This document shows, piece by piece, positions 26,928 through 35,514 of a stretch of DNA of 49,093 nt. The DNA lies in the NCBI GenBank assembly GCA_937132065.1, contig CAKZNT010000059.1, positions 1 to 49,093 of the forward strand, read 5' to 3'. Each line of letters opens with the position of its first letter. Positions within the stretch are counted from its first letter, which is position 1. This stretch comes from an uncultured Loktanella sp. GTDB lineage: Bacteria; Pseudomonadota; Alphaproteobacteria; Rhodobacterales; Rhodobacteraceae. The notes beneath the pieces were generated by a model. It made no database searches. It worked only from the letters and a program-made list of their open reading frames with translations, and was not told the origin of the DNA. The translations under genes and the position numbers were made by a program.

Positions 26928-26942
26928 TTAACGAAAGGTTAA
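26928..26942. promoter_or_regulatory. CtrA-type binding box TTAA-N7-TTAA
   Basis: TTAACGAAAGGTTAA at 26928-26942 exactly fits the TTAA-N7-TTAA consensus of the alphaproteobacterial regulator CtrA. It lies between the divergent receiver gene (start 26848) and DUF1636 gene (start 27043). Confidence 0.5.
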
Positions 26943-27042
26943 TGATATTTGCGACCTACCCAAAAAGACAGGTAACCGCTTACCGACTTGCGGTTCTGGC
27001 AATAATCCGCTTGAAACAGCTTAGGATTTTAGGGGCAACCAC

Positions 27043-27420
27043 ATGACGACATGGATTACGATCTGCGATACTTGCAAGCGCGCTGACTGGGACGAAACCA
27101 CGCAATCGCAAACCGATGGCGAGGTGCTCGCAGGGCTGATCGAAACAGCAGCTCAAGGCGTGCCGGATTTGCGCACGCGGCGGGTGTCGTGCCTGATGGG
27201 CTGCAAGTCAGGGTGCAATGTCGCGGTGCAAGGGCACGGAAAACTGTCCTACACCATCGGAGACTTTGAACCGCTGACCGAGGCCGCCGAGGGGATCGTA
27301 GCTTATGCGGCAAAACACGCCGCCTCCGAAAACGGACAAGTGCCCTACCGCGAGTGGCCCGTCGCGATCAAAGGGCACTTTGTCACCCGCCACCCGCCAC
27401 TTCCGGTAGACGACGCATGA
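27043..27420 (+). CDS. DUF1636 protein, predicted thioredoxin-like [2Fe-2S] ferredoxin
   Basis: A 125-residue protein starting MTTWITICDTCKRADWDE. Cysteines C8, C11, C50, C54 and C58 form the C-x2-C ... C-x3-C-x3-C pattern of DUF1636, whose fold resembles thioredoxin-like 2Fe-2S ferredoxins. The stop overlaps the cobC start by 4 bp, so it is expressed with cobC and cbiB. A second DUF1636 protein lies at 37069-37380 beside cobW. A role as electron carrier in B12 synthesis is inference from this repeated linkage. Confidence 0.85.
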   Translation: MTTWITICDTCKRADWDETTQSQTDGEVLAGLIETAAQGVPDLRTRRVSCLMGCKSGCNVAVQGHGKLSYTIGDFEPLTEAAEGIVAYAAKHAASENGQVPYREWPVAIKGHFVTRHPPLPVDDA

Positions 27421-28358
27421 TGCAAAGCAAAAAGCGCGACCACGGCGGCGGTCTTGACGCCGCAATCAGCAAATACGGCGGCACGCGGGCCGACTGGCTT
27501 GACCTGTCCACAGGGATCAACCCCGTGCCCTACCCCACGCCGACACTGCCTGCGGATGCGTGGACGGCCCTGCCCGATAGCGCCGCATTTGCACGGCTGA
27601 CCGGCTATGCGCGCAGCTTTTGGAACGTGCCCGAAGGGGCGGCGATCCTGCCTGCGGCGGGGGCATCTGCAATTATCGCGGCCCTGCCACGCCTGATCGA
27701 GGCTGGCAAAGTCGCCATTCCCGGCCCGACATATAACGAACATGGCGCGGCATTTCGCGCGGCTGGCTGGGCGCTGGACGACGACGGAATGGACGCGATC
27801 GTGGCCGTGCACCCCAACAATCCGGACGGCATACTCTGGCGCGAGGACGACCTAAGCGCGCCACTCACCGTCATCGACGAAAGCTTCTGTGACGTGATGC
27901 CAGAGGCCTCGCTGATCCGCCTCGCGAACCGCAAGGGAACAGTGGTTCTCAAGAGCTTCGGCAAGTTCTGGGGGCTTGCGGGGGCGCGGCTCGGTTTTGC
28001 GATCGGTGACCCAGAGATCATCGGACAGCTCGCCGAATTGCTCGGGCCGTGGAACGTGTCGGGGCCAGCGATTGCCATCGGCTCGGAGGCGCTCGCGGAC
28101 CCGCAATGGGCGGACGAAACACGGGCGCGGCTGACCGCAGACGCGGCAAAGCTCGACACCCTCATGGGGACGCAAGGCGCGCCGCTCGTTGGTGGCACAA
28201 CGCTCTTTCGGCTCTATGAGGTCGCAGACGCCAAGGCCGCGCAAGACCACCTCGCCCAGCAACATATCTGGAGCCGCACCTTCCCTTACGCTGACAAATG
28301 GCTGCGGCTCGGGCTGCCTGCACCAGAGCGCTGGGACCAACTCGAGGCCGCCTTTTGA
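27417..28358 (+). CDS. cobC: threonine-phosphate decarboxylase (aminopropanol-phosphate synthesis)
   Basis: A 313-residue PLP enzyme of the aminotransferase fold. The start (MMQSKKRDHGGGLDAAISKY, then LDLSTGINPVPYP) is characteristic of CobC. VHPNNPDGILW binds the phosphate ring region, VIDESFCDVMP carries the PLP Asp, and the Schiff-base Lys lies in VVLKSFGKFWGLAG. It makes (R)-1-amino-2-propanol phosphate from threonine phosphate. It overlaps DUF1636 upstream and cbiB downstream by 4 bp each. Confidence 0.93.
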   Translation: MMQSKKRDHGGGLDAAISKYGGTRADWLDLSTGINPVPYPTPTLPADAWTALPDSAAFARLTGYARSFWNVPEGAAILPAAGASAIIAALPRLIEAGKVAIPGPTYNEHGAAFRAAGWALDDDGMDAIVAVHPNNPDGILWREDDLSAPLTVIDESFCDVMPEASLIRLANRKGTVVLKSFGKFWGLAGARLGFAIGDPEIIGQLAELLGPWNVSGPAIAIGSEALADPQWADETRARLTADAAKLDTLMGTQGAPLVGGTTLFRLYEVADAKAAQDHLAQQHIWSRTFPYADKWLRLGLPAPERWDQLEAAF

Positions 28359-29251
28359 TCCTCGCGCTCGCCATGCTGCTCGACGCGGCCTTTGGGGAAC
28401 CGCGCTGGCTCTGGGACAAGATCAGCCACCCCGCCGTTATGATGGGGAACCTGATCGGCAACCTCGACAAACGGTTCAACACAGGGACGCACCGCAAAGG
28501 AAAAGGCGCAGCCGTAATGCTTGCGCTTTGCCTCGGGGCACTTGTGCTTGGCGGCGCGCTGCAATGGGCGTTCGGACCTCTGGGGCAGATCATCATCTGC
28601 GCGATCCTTCTGGCGCAAAAGTCGCTTGCAACCCATGTCGCCGCTGTCGGCAACGCGCTGCGGCTCTCTCTTGGGGACGGGCGGCGCAGCGTCGCCATGA
28701 TCGTCGGGCGCGACACCAAGCAGATGGACAAATCCGCCGTGGCACGCGGCGCAATCGAGAGCGGCGCAGAAAACTTCTCGGACGGGGTGATCGCCCCCGC
28801 CTTCTGGTTCGCAATCGGCGGGCTTCCGGGGCTTCTGTTCTACAAGATCACCAATACCGCAGATAGCATGATCGGTTACAAAACCGAGCGACACATCGAC
28901 TTTGGCTGGGCGGCTGCGCGGCTTGATGATGTGCTCAACTTCATCCCCGCAAGGCTCACTGCATTGCTGATCTGGGGACTGGCGCCGCGCACAAGCTTTG
29001 GGGCAATCTGGCGGGACGCAGGGCTGCACAGATCACCAAACGCGGGCTGGCCAGAGGCCGCAATGGCACATACACAAGACGTCGCGCTCTCGGGGCCGCG
29101 CAGCTACTTCGGGACCATGTCCAACGACCCCTACGTGAACCCCACAGGGCGGCACGACCTTGGGCCGCGCGACATCGACAACTGTGTTGCAACTCTCTGG
29201 AAAGCATGGGCAATCGCACTTTGCGGCGCGGTTCTGATCTCGTTTGTCTGA
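28355..29251 (+). CDS. cbiB: adenosylcobinamide-phosphate synthase CbiB (CobD in aerobic nomenclature)
   Basis: A 298-residue polytopic membrane protein. The N-terminus LLDAAFGEPRWLWDKISHPA and the core VARGAIESGAENFSDGVIAP and YKTERHIDFGWAAARLDD are hallmarks of CbiB. It attaches aminopropanol or its phosphate to adenosylcobyric acid. The start is TTG at 28355, sharing TTGA with the cobC stop; ATG at 28373 is an alternative. It is the last gene of the DUF1636-cobC-cbiB unit. Confidence 0.93.
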   Translation: MILALAMLLDAAFGEPRWLWDKISHPAVMMGNLIGNLDKRFNTGTHRKGKGAAVMLALCLGALVLGGALQWAFGPLGQIIICAILLAQKSLATHVAAVGNALRLSLGDGRRSVAMIVGRDTKQMDKSAVARGAIESGAENFSDGVIAPAFWFAIGGLPGLLFYKITNTADSMIGYKTERHIDFGWAAARLDDVLNFIPARLTALLIWGLAPRTSFGAIWRDAGLHRSPNAGWPEAAMAHTQDVALSGPRSYFGTMSNDPYVNPTGRHDLGPRDIDNCVATLWKAWAIALCGAVLISFV

Positions 29252-29305
29252 CAGGTGCGACCCTGCTAGGTTGGACACAACTCTCGCCTCACAGAAAGCC
29301 ATATC

Positions 29306-30466
29306 ATGCGCCTCGCCCTTGCCCTCTCGCTCCTGACAACACCCGCTTTCGGGCAAACTTGCGGCGGCTCGCTCAACAGCTTCCTCGACGGGGTGCGCAC
29401 CGAGGCAGAAGGCATGGGGCTACCCGCATCAGCGATCAACGCGACCCTCAACGGGGCGGCCCTTGATCCAAACGTGCTCAAGGCGGATCGCGCGCAAGGG
29501 GTCTTCCAGAAAGATTTCATCACCTTCTCGCGGGCGCTCATCAGCCAGAACCGGATCGACAACGGGCGGATTTATGGCAATCGGCACGACAGCACATTTG
29601 ACGAAATCGAAACGCGGTTCGGCATCCCGCGCGGGGTGCTGCTGGCGTTTTGGGCCTTCGAGACCGACTACGGACAGGTGCAAGGCAACTTCAACACGCG
29701 CAACGCGCTGGTGACACTGGCGCATGATTGCAGACGACCAGAGCTGTTTCGCCCGCAACTGCTCGCGGCGATTGAACTGAACGCGCGCGGCGACTTTAAC
29801 CCCACGACCACAACAGGGGCATGGGCGGGCGAAATCGGCCAAGTGCAAATGCTGCCAAAAGATATCATCGAAAGCGGCATGGACGGGGATGGGGACGGGC
29901 ACATCGACCTCAAGAACTCCGCCCCAGACGCGCTGATGTCAGGCGCGAATGTGCTTGCATCACTCGGCTGGGCGCCAAACGAACCATGGCTGCAAGAAAT
30001 CAACGTGCCGTCCGATTTGAACTGGGCTGAAACAGGGCTGACACACCGTAAATCCACCAGTGACTGGGCCGCACTCGGGGTCACTGCTGCTGCGGGTGAT
30101 CTGACCGCAAACGATAGCGTAGCGGTCTTGCTGCCCATGGGGCGCGGCGGGCCGGCCTTCCTCGCCTACCCGAACTTTAACGTCTATTTCGAGTGGAACC
30201 AAAGCTTCGTTTACGTCACCACCGCCGCCTATTTCGCAACGCGGCTGGGCGGGGCATCCGTTTATGACGCCGGAAACCCGACACCCCCCCTGACAGGGCC
30301 ACAGATGCAAGCACTGCAAAAGAAACTCGCGGCGCGCGGCTATGACGTTGGCGGGATCGACGGGATCTTGGGGGCGAAAACGCGTAACGCGGTGCAAGCC
30401 GAGCAACAACGCCTCGGACAGCCCGCAGACGCGTGGCCAACGCGCGATCTGCTTAACGCGCTCTAG
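29306..30466 (+). CDS. lytic murein transglycosylase, MltB family with peptidoglycan-binding domain
   Basis: A 386-residue exported protein: signal peptide MRLALALSLLTTPAFGQ, then the MltB-type lytic domain with catalytic Glu119 in LLAFWAFETDYG. A Ca2+-loop-like DGDGDGHIDL follows, and EIGQVQMLP is the substrate site. The C-terminal 60 residues are a PGRP-type binding domain (MQALQKKLAARGYDVGGIDG). It cleaves glycan strands to 1,6-anhydro products. It converges on the merR gene with a 4-bp overlap. Confidence 0.93.
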   Translation: MRLALALSLLTTPAFGQTCGGSLNSFLDGVRTEAEGMGLPASAINATLNGAALDPNVLKADRAQGVFQKDFITFSRALISQNRIDNGRIYGNRHDSTFDEIETRFGIPRGVLLAFWAFETDYGQVQGNFNTRNALVTLAHDCRRPELFRPQLLAAIELNARGDFNPTTTTGAWAGEIGQVQMLPKDIIESGMDGDGDGHIDLKNSAPDALMSGANVLASLGWAPNEPWLQEINVPSDLNWAETGLTHRKSTSDWAALGVTAAAGDLTANDSVAVLLPMGRGGPAFLAYPNFNVYFEWNQSFVYVTTAAYFATRLGGASVYDAGNPTPPLTGPQMQALQKKLAARGYDVGGIDGILGAKTRNAVQAEQQRLGQPADAWPTRDLLNAL

Positions 30467-30813
30467 GCTTCTAACGGGCAGGCCTGCGCGGCGAGGGTCT
30501 CCAGAATGGCGCGTAACGCCACAAGTTCGGCAATCTTGTCGTCCACGGTCGCCAGCTTTTCGCGCAAAATGCTTGCTGTCTCGGCCGTGCTCAAATCCTG
30601 CCCCGCCATCGCATCAACAATGCCCTTCATCTCGGCGAGCTTGAAGCCCAACCGCTGCCCCAAACGGATCAAGCCAACAATCCGGACCATCGACGGGTCA
30701 AAGTCGCGATAGCCGTTAGCGCGGCGTTGCGACCCAATAAGGCCGCGCTTTTCATACAAGCGGAGCGTGTCGGTGCTCACCTGCGCACGACGGGACAACT
30801 CACCAATCTTCAT
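30463..30813 (-). CDS. MerR-family transcriptional regulator
   Basis: A 116-residue protein with the MerR helix-turn-helix and wing (MKIGELSRRAQVSTDTLRLY, EKRGLIGSQRRANGYRDFD), then a dimerisation helix (DKIAELVALRAILETLAAQA). There is a single C-terminal Cys in ACPLEA, which does not form the CxC metal site of CueR or ZntR. The start at 30813 fits the conserved N-terminus. It diverges from a small membrane-protein gene that carries a perfect MerR-type operator. Confidence 0.9.
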   Translation of the reverse strand: MKIGELSRRAQVSTDTLRLYEKRGLIGSQRRANGYRDFDPSMVRIVGLIRLGQRLGFKLAEMKGIVDAMAGQDLSTAETASILREKLATVDDKIAELVALRAILETLAAQACPLEA

Positions 30814-30827
30814 TGCGAATAAACCTC

Positions 30828-30859
30828 TTGACCTTGGACCTAACTCCAAGGTGTATGAC
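30828..30859 (+). promoter_or_regulatory. MerR-type promoter with perfect operator dyad
   Basis: TTGACC (30828-30833) and TATGAC (30854-30859) are separated by 20 bp, the over-long spacing usual for MerR-activated promoters. Between them ACCTTGGA (30831-30838) and TCCAAGGT (30845-30852) form a perfect 8-bp inverted repeat. Confidence 0.8.
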
Positions 30860-30888
30860 GGCCCCCTCGCAACATTGAAAGGAACAAA

Positions 30889-31305
30889 ATGTTTAACCAA
30901 TCCATGAACCGCACGGTGTTCAGGCTGTCCGCTTGGTATGATCTGGCCGTGTCTGCACCCTTCGCCCTGCCCCTGACGCTTACATTCGTCTGGAACGGGG
31001 TGCTGACACCCGCAAGCGCCGCGCTCGGGCTTGCGCCGCCCGCGCCGCTTGATCCACACGGCTTCCTCTTCGCAAACTTCTTTGGGTCGGTGGTGACAAT
31101 CTGGGCGGTCGTGCGGCTTTACCTTGATGACATCAGGCTCGCGGCCTTTGATGGCGTCGGGCGGGTGCTCTTCTCGGTTGCAATGGTGCATGCGCTTTTG
31201 GCGGGGGCATCGCCTTTGCTTTGGGGGGTCCTCGTGATCGAAGTCGGCTTTGGCGTGCTTCAACTCGCAGGTGCTCTGAAAACCAGACCTTTTGCACTGC
31301 CCTAA
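30889..31305 (+). CDS. small membrane protein, probable target of the divergent MerR regulator
   Basis: A 138-residue protein with about four hydrophobic segments: near 12-38 (LSAWYDLAVSAPFALPLTLT), 58-78 (GFLFANFFGSVVTIWAVVRL), 88-104 and 108-128. I do not recognise the family. No metal-binding motif is obvious. The promoter carries a perfect MerR dyad, so the pair looks like a sensor and response module for an unknown signal. Confidence 0.75.
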   Translation: MFNQSMNRTVFRLSAWYDLAVSAPFALPLTLTFVWNGVLTPASAALGLAPPAPLDPHGFLFANFFGSVVTIWAVVRLYLDDIRLAAFDGVGRVLFSVAMVHALLAGASPLLWGVLVIEVGFGVLQLAGALKTRPFALP

Positions 31306-31354
31306 CAATTAACGGGATGGCGGGCGGGGTGTCGGCGCAGCCGCACGCGCCCCG

Positions 31355-34300
31355 TCATGCCACCATTGCTGCGGCCTTCTTCAGGTCCACCGACACAAGC
31401 TGGGACACACCCTGTTCGCCCATCGTCACACCAAACAAGCGATCCATACGGCTCATTGTGACGGCATGGTGGGTGATAATCAGAAAACGGGTCTGGGTGC
31501 GGCGGGTCATCTCGTCCAGCAGGTCACAGAAACGGGTCACGTTTGCATCGTCAAGCGGGGCGTCCACCTCGTCGAGCACACAGATCGGCGCGGGGTTGGC
31601 AAGGAACACCGCAAAGATCAGCGCCAGCGCCGTCAACGTCTGCTCGCCACCCGACAACAGCGAAAGCGTCGAGAGTTTCTTGCCGGGTGGTTGGCACATA
31701 ATCTCCAGACCAGCCTCCAGAGGATCGTCACTTTCCACAAGCACCAGCTTGGCCTCGCCGCCGCCAAACAGATGGCTAAACAACAGACCAAAGCTCTCGT
31801 TGACCTGTTCGAACGCGGTCAACAGGCGCTCGCGGCCCTCTTTGTTCAGGCTGGCAATCCCGCTGCGCAACGCGGCAATCGCGGCTTCCAGATCGGCCTT
31901 CTCGCTGACCAACGTGTCGTGCTCTTCGCGGACTTCCTTGCTGTCTTCTTCGGCGCGCAGGTTCACCGCGCCCAAGCTGTCACGCTGGCGCTTCAACGCG
32001 TTCACTTGGCCCTCGATAACCTCGGATGCGGGCATCTTTTCCAGATCGGTCTCTAGACTTTCAAGAAGCTGGGCAGGGGTCACCTCCTGCGCCTCCAGAA
32101 TACGTTCCTCGGCGTAAGCCACGGTTTCACGGGCCGCGTCAGCACGGGCCTCAGAGCGGGCACGGGCCTCGCGGGCCTCTGACGCCTGGCGCTCGGCATC
32201 GCGCTCGCCATCCGCGGCATCACGCAGGGCAGTATCGGCAAGGGCCAGCTTGTCGGCAGACGCTTTGCGGCGCACCTCGGCCTCGTCAATCGCATCGGCC
32301 AACTCGGCGCGTTTTGCCGCGATTTCCTCGGGGGCTTTTGTCGCCTCTTGCAACTCAACCTCGGACACCTCCTTGCGCTCAGCCAATTCTGACGTGCGCT
32401 TGTTTGCGGTCTCCAGACGGTGCTTCCAGCCTGACACTTCCTTCGTGATCTCTTGGGAACGGCGCAAACGGGCGTCACCCTCGCGGCGGACTTCTTCATA
32501 AGACGAGCGGCGCGACATCATCATGATGCGGGCCGCCTCGACAGTCATCTTGATGTCTTCCACTTGGGCACGGGCGGTGGGCAAATCACCCAGATCAGCG
32601 GCGGCTTTCTCGGCTTGTGCCAAGGCGCTACGGGCCGCCAATGCCTCGTCCTCGTGACGGGTCACGGCCAAACCGCTGCTCTCCAGCTTGCCTTGGGACA
32701 GATTGCGATCGGCTTCGGCGCGGCTTGCCGCACGGTTCGCATCACCCACCAAACGGTCCGCGTCACGGCGGGCCTGTCGGGCGGCCTGATCGGCTGCGGT
32801 CAAATCGGCAAGACGGCGGGTCAGCACCTCATGGGCTTGGGTCGCGCCCGTCGCCGTGGCACTCGCCTCCTCCAGATCACGCTTTAACTCGACCAGACGG
32901 TTCAACTGCTGAAGACGCAACGCGGCGGCAGACGGGGCATCCTCAGAGGCGGCGCGAAAACCATCCCAACGCCAGACGTCACCCTCAAGGGACACCAACC
33001 GCTGACCCGGCTTCAAGACAGCCTGCAACTGCGCGCCTTCTTCCTGATTGACCAAACCGACCTGATTCATGCGGCGGCCCAATACCTCAGGCACTTCGAC
33101 AAACTGGGTGAGCGGGGCCACGCCATCGGGCAAGGGTTGGGCGGACAAATACGGCGACAGGGTCGCCCAGCCAGAGGCGGCATCAGGGCCAACCGCAGGG
33201 GCACGCAGATCATCAGCAAGGGCCGCACCAAGCGCCTTTTCATAGCCGGATTGCACCTTCAGCAGGTCCAGAACCTGACCACCCTCGGCTGTGTCACGCT
33301 CTACCAAACGGGCCAGCGCGGCCACCTCGGCACGCAGGGCATTCGCCTCGCCCTCCGCTTCGGAACGCCGCACGCGGGCATCGCTCTCGCGGGTCTGGGC
33401 ATCAGCGCGCGCGGCCTCTGTTTCGGCCAAGGTCACATCGGCCTTCTCTGCGGTCGCCACGGCCTGACGCTCATCTGCACCAGCGGCCTCAAAATCGGCT
33501 TCGGCTTTCTTCAGGGCAACATCTGCCTCGTGCATCGACGCCTTGGCCTTCTCGGCCTCTGCCTCGGATTTGGCCAAGGTTGTGCGGTTGTCGTCTAGCA
33601 AACGCTGGGCAGACTGGTGACGGGCGGCTAGTCGGGCCACATCTTCGGTCAACTGGGAAAGGTCGGCTTCGCGCTCTTGCAGAACGCCGCCCGCCTCACG
33701 CGCGCCAACTTGGGCCGCCTCGAGGCGATCCTCGTGGCCCTCGCCCGCCTTTGCAATCTCGCGGGCTTCCCACTCAAGACGCTCAATCGTTTCGCCTGCA
33801 TCCTTATTCAGTCCAGCCTCGCGATCAATGTCGCGGGCGAGCTGGTCAATGCGGGCGCGCAGAGTCTCGATCGTCTCAAGGGCGCGGGCCTCTTGATCCT
33901 TCAACGTATCGCGCTGCACCTGCAATCGCTGCAAAACGGCGGCGGCAATCGCCTCCTCCTCGCGCAACGCAGGCAAAACGCCCTCGGCTACCAAGCGGGC
34001 CTTGGCTGACTGGCGGGCTTCGGTTTCCGAGGCGGCGGCGGCGGTCGTGCGCTCGCGCAACTGCGCGCCAGCCGCCAACATCGCCTCGTCAGCTTCCTTC
34101 CAACGGCGAAACAGCAACATGCCCTCGGCGCGGCGCAGGTTTTCCCCGATCTCGCGGTAGCGGGCAGCTTGGCGGGCCTGACGGGCAAGCTGCGCCAACT
34201 GGCTGGCAAGCTGCTCGATGACATCGTCAACGCGGGTCAGATTGGTCTCTGCCCCCTTAAGCTTCAGCTCGGCTTCATGGCGGCGCTGATACAGACCCGA

Positions 34301-34810
34301 AATACCAGCGGCCTCTTCCAGAATACGACGGCGGGCCTTGGGCTTGGCGTTGATCAATTCGGAAATCTGACCCTGTCGGACCAGCGCAGGCGAATGCGCG
34401 CCCGTCGAGGCATCCGCAAACAACATCTGCACATCGCGGGCGCGCACGTCCTTGGAACTGACCTTATAGGCAGAGCCGGCATCGCGGGTAATACGGCGGG
34501 TAATCTCCAGATTGTCGTTGTCATTAAACGCGGCAGGGGCAAGGCGCTCGCCGTTATCAATGATCAGGGACACTTCGGCAAAGTTGCGCGCAGGGCGGGT
34601 CGAAGCCCCCGCAAAGATCACATCTTCCATCGAGCCGCCGCGCATCGCCTTGTGACGGTTCTCGCCCATGACCCAGCGCAGGGCTTCTAGCAGATTCGAT
34701 TTGCCACAGCCGTTAGGGCCGACAACGCCCGTCAGGCCGTCCGCGATCACCAGATCGGTCGGATCAACAAAGCTCTTAAAGCCATTGAGACGTAATCTAC
34801 TGAACCGCAC
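31355..34810 (-). CDS. smc: chromosome segregation protein SMC
   Basis: A 1151-residue condensin ATPase. Walker A GPNGCGKSN is at 31-39 after MRFSRLRLNGFKSFVDPTDL. A long coiled coil rich in Ala, Glu and Arg follows, then a hinge near 480-620 (YEKALGAALADDLRAPAVG) and a second coil. The C-terminal signature LLSGGEQTLTALAL and Walker B ICVLDEVDAPLDDAN close the ATPase head. The GTG at 34810 fits the family start. It works with ScpA/ScpB, not in the window. Its upstream region contains DnaA and GANTC sites. Confidence 0.96.
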   Translation of the reverse strand: MRFSRLRLNGFKSFVDPTDLVIADGLTGVVGPNGCGKSNLLEALRWVMGENRHKAMRGGSMEDVIFAGASTRPARNFAEVSLIIDNGERLAPAAFNDNDNLEITRRITRDAGSAYKVSSKDVRARDVQMLFADASTGAHSPALVRQGQISELINAKPKARRRILEEAAGISGLYQRRHEAELKLKGAETNLTRVDDVIEQLASQLAQLARQARQAARYREIGENLRRAEGMLLFRRWKEADEAMLAAGAQLRERTTAAAASETEARQSAKARLVAEGVLPALREEEAIAAAVLQRLQVQRDTLKDQEARALETIETLRARIDQLARDIDREAGLNKDAGETIERLEWEAREIAKAGEGHEDRLEAAQVGAREAGGVLQEREADLSQLTEDVARLAARHQSAQRLLDDNRTTLAKSEAEAEKAKASMHEADVALKKAEADFEAAGADERQAVATAEKADVTLAETEAARADAQTRESDARVRRSEAEGEANALRAEVAALARLVERDTAEGGQVLDLLKVQSGYEKALGAALADDLRAPAVGPDAASGWATLSPYLSAQPLPDGVAPLTQFVEVPEVLGRRMNQVGLVNQEEGAQLQAVLKPGQRLVSLEGDVWRWDGFRAASEDAPSAAALRLQQLNRLVELKRDLEEASATATGATQAHEVLTRRLADLTAADQAARQARRDADRLVGDANRAASRAEADRNLSQGKLESSGLAVTRHEDEALAARSALAQAEKAAADLGDLPTARAQVEDIKMTVEAARIMMMSRRSSYEEVRREGDARLRRSQEITKEVSGWKHRLETANKRTSELAERKEVSEVELQEATKAPEEIAAKRAELADAIDEAEVRRKASADKLALADTALRDAADGERDAERQASEAREARARSEARADAARETVAYAEERILEAQEVTPAQLLESLETDLEKMPASEVIEGQVNALKRQRDSLGAVNLRAEEDSKEVREEHDTLVSEKADLEAAIAALRSGIASLNKEGRERLLTAFEQVNESFGLLFSHLFGGGEAKLVLVESDDPLEAGLEIMCQPPGKKLSTLSLLSGGEQTLTALALIFAVFLANPAPICVLDEVDAPLDDANVTRFCDLLDEMTRRTQTRFLIITHHAVTMSRMDRLFGVTMGEQGVSQLVSVDLKKAAAMVA

Positions 34811-34843
34811 GCAAATGCCTCTTGATTCCTTAACGAACCCCGA

Positions 34844-34872
34844 AAATGACCCCCAGCACCCCCCGGAGTCAA
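34844..34872 (-). promoter_or_regulatory. candidate smc promoter overlapping a GANTC methylation site
   Basis: On the minus strand TTGACT (34867-34872) and TCATTT (34844-34849) are 17 bp apart. The -35 overlaps GAGTC (34866-34870), a GANTC site of the CcrM type; another, GATTC, is at 34824-34828. Confidence 0.5.
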
Positions 34873-34889
34873 CGAAAACACCCCGCATC

Positions 34890-34915
34890 TGGGGATAACC
34901 GCCGACTTATCCACA
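34890..34915. promoter_or_regulatory. inverted pair of DnaA-box-like 9-mers upstream of smc
   Basis: TTATCCACA, the perfect consensus, is at 34907-34915 on the plus strand. TTATCCCCA, one mismatch, lies on the minus strand at 34890-34898. They face each other just upstream of the smc promoter. Confidence 0.5.
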
Positions 34916-35187
34916 AGATATTGCAGCTTCTGCAGTGCCATGCGGCGAGAAAACACAAATCATCAAAGGTCGCTTTGGAACTGAACAGAATACCTCTCGA
35001 CTAAAAGCGAGGCAAAACCTGTGTGCTTGTTCCGACAAAACGGAAGCGAAGTAACGCATTGATGACGCTGCCGATATTCTACTGCTAGGGAACAACAACA
35101 GTTGCCAAATCACGCCTAAATACCTAGCATTTTCGAACGACATACTCGGCTGTCACCGATGAAAAATTTAGTATTATGGACCTACCA
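34916..35187. other. AT-richer intergenic stretch with no convincing gene
   Basis: The roughly 380 bp between smc and the small membrane gene hold the smc promoter and DnaA boxes at the left, and nothing I can assign in this part. An open frame on the minus strand (34907-35143) has no ribosome site and no recognisable content. Base composition is clearly lower in GC than neighbours. Confidence 0.4.
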
Positions 35188-35424
35188 ATGAAATTACTTG
35201 GATATCTCTTCTCTGCTGTTGCGATTGGACTAGGATTCTATGGGCTACAGATAATGTATGACAACTCATATTCTGCTAAGATTGTTGGGGGTGACGCCTA
35301 CAACTACATCATTTACGCGACTAGAAGCACTGCATGGCTGGTCTCAGGTGTCATTTCCGCTGTGTTAGGTTTGTCATGCTTTGTAATTGAAACTTTGGCG
35401 GTTCATTCCCAAAAATCAGAGTAA
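35188..35424 (+). CDS. small two-segment membrane protein of unknown function
   Basis: A 78-residue protein starting MKLLGYLFSAVAIGLGFYGL, with one hydrophobic segment at about 3-22 and a second at about 49-70 (STAWLVSGVISAVLGLSCFV). Codon use is AT-rich compared with every neighbour, suggesting recent transfer or relaxed selection. The ATG at 35188 has a weak GGA; 35176 is an alternative. It is unrelated in sequence to the B12 genes that follow. Confidence 0.5.
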   Translation: MKLLGYLFSAVAIGLGFYGLQIMYDNSYSAKIVGGDAYNYIIYATRSTAWLVSGVISAVLGLSCFVIETLAVHSQKSE

Positions 35425-35463
35425 CAACGCCCCCAAAACCATCCGCTCGTCTCTCCAACTACT

Positions 35464-35511
35464 CAATGCGTCGCATTGGACCTTGACGCGACCCCATGCG
35501 GCACGGCACAA
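35464..35511 (+). promoter_or_regulatory. candidate promoter region of the cbt operon with a small palindrome
   Basis: CAATGCG-T-CGCATTG (35464-35478) is a perfect 7-bp inverted repeat just upstream of TTGACG (35483-35488). A weak -10 (GCACAA) lies 17 bp further on. The predicted start falls where the riboswitch begins. Confidence 0.4.
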
Positions 35512-35514
35512 AAG

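Noticed and set aside
32026-34230. Long plus-strand frames opposite smc
   Set aside because: They mirror the codon bias of the SMC coiled coil and have no domain or start signals.
34890-34915. DnaA boxes as part of a replication origin
   Set aside because: Only two boxes, no dnaA, parAB, hemE or AT-rich unwinding cluster nearby; promoter control of smc is a simpler reading.
34907-35143. 78-codon minus-strand frame upstream of smc
   Set aside because: No ribosome site, no recognisable content, and it spans the DnaA boxes. Likely chance.
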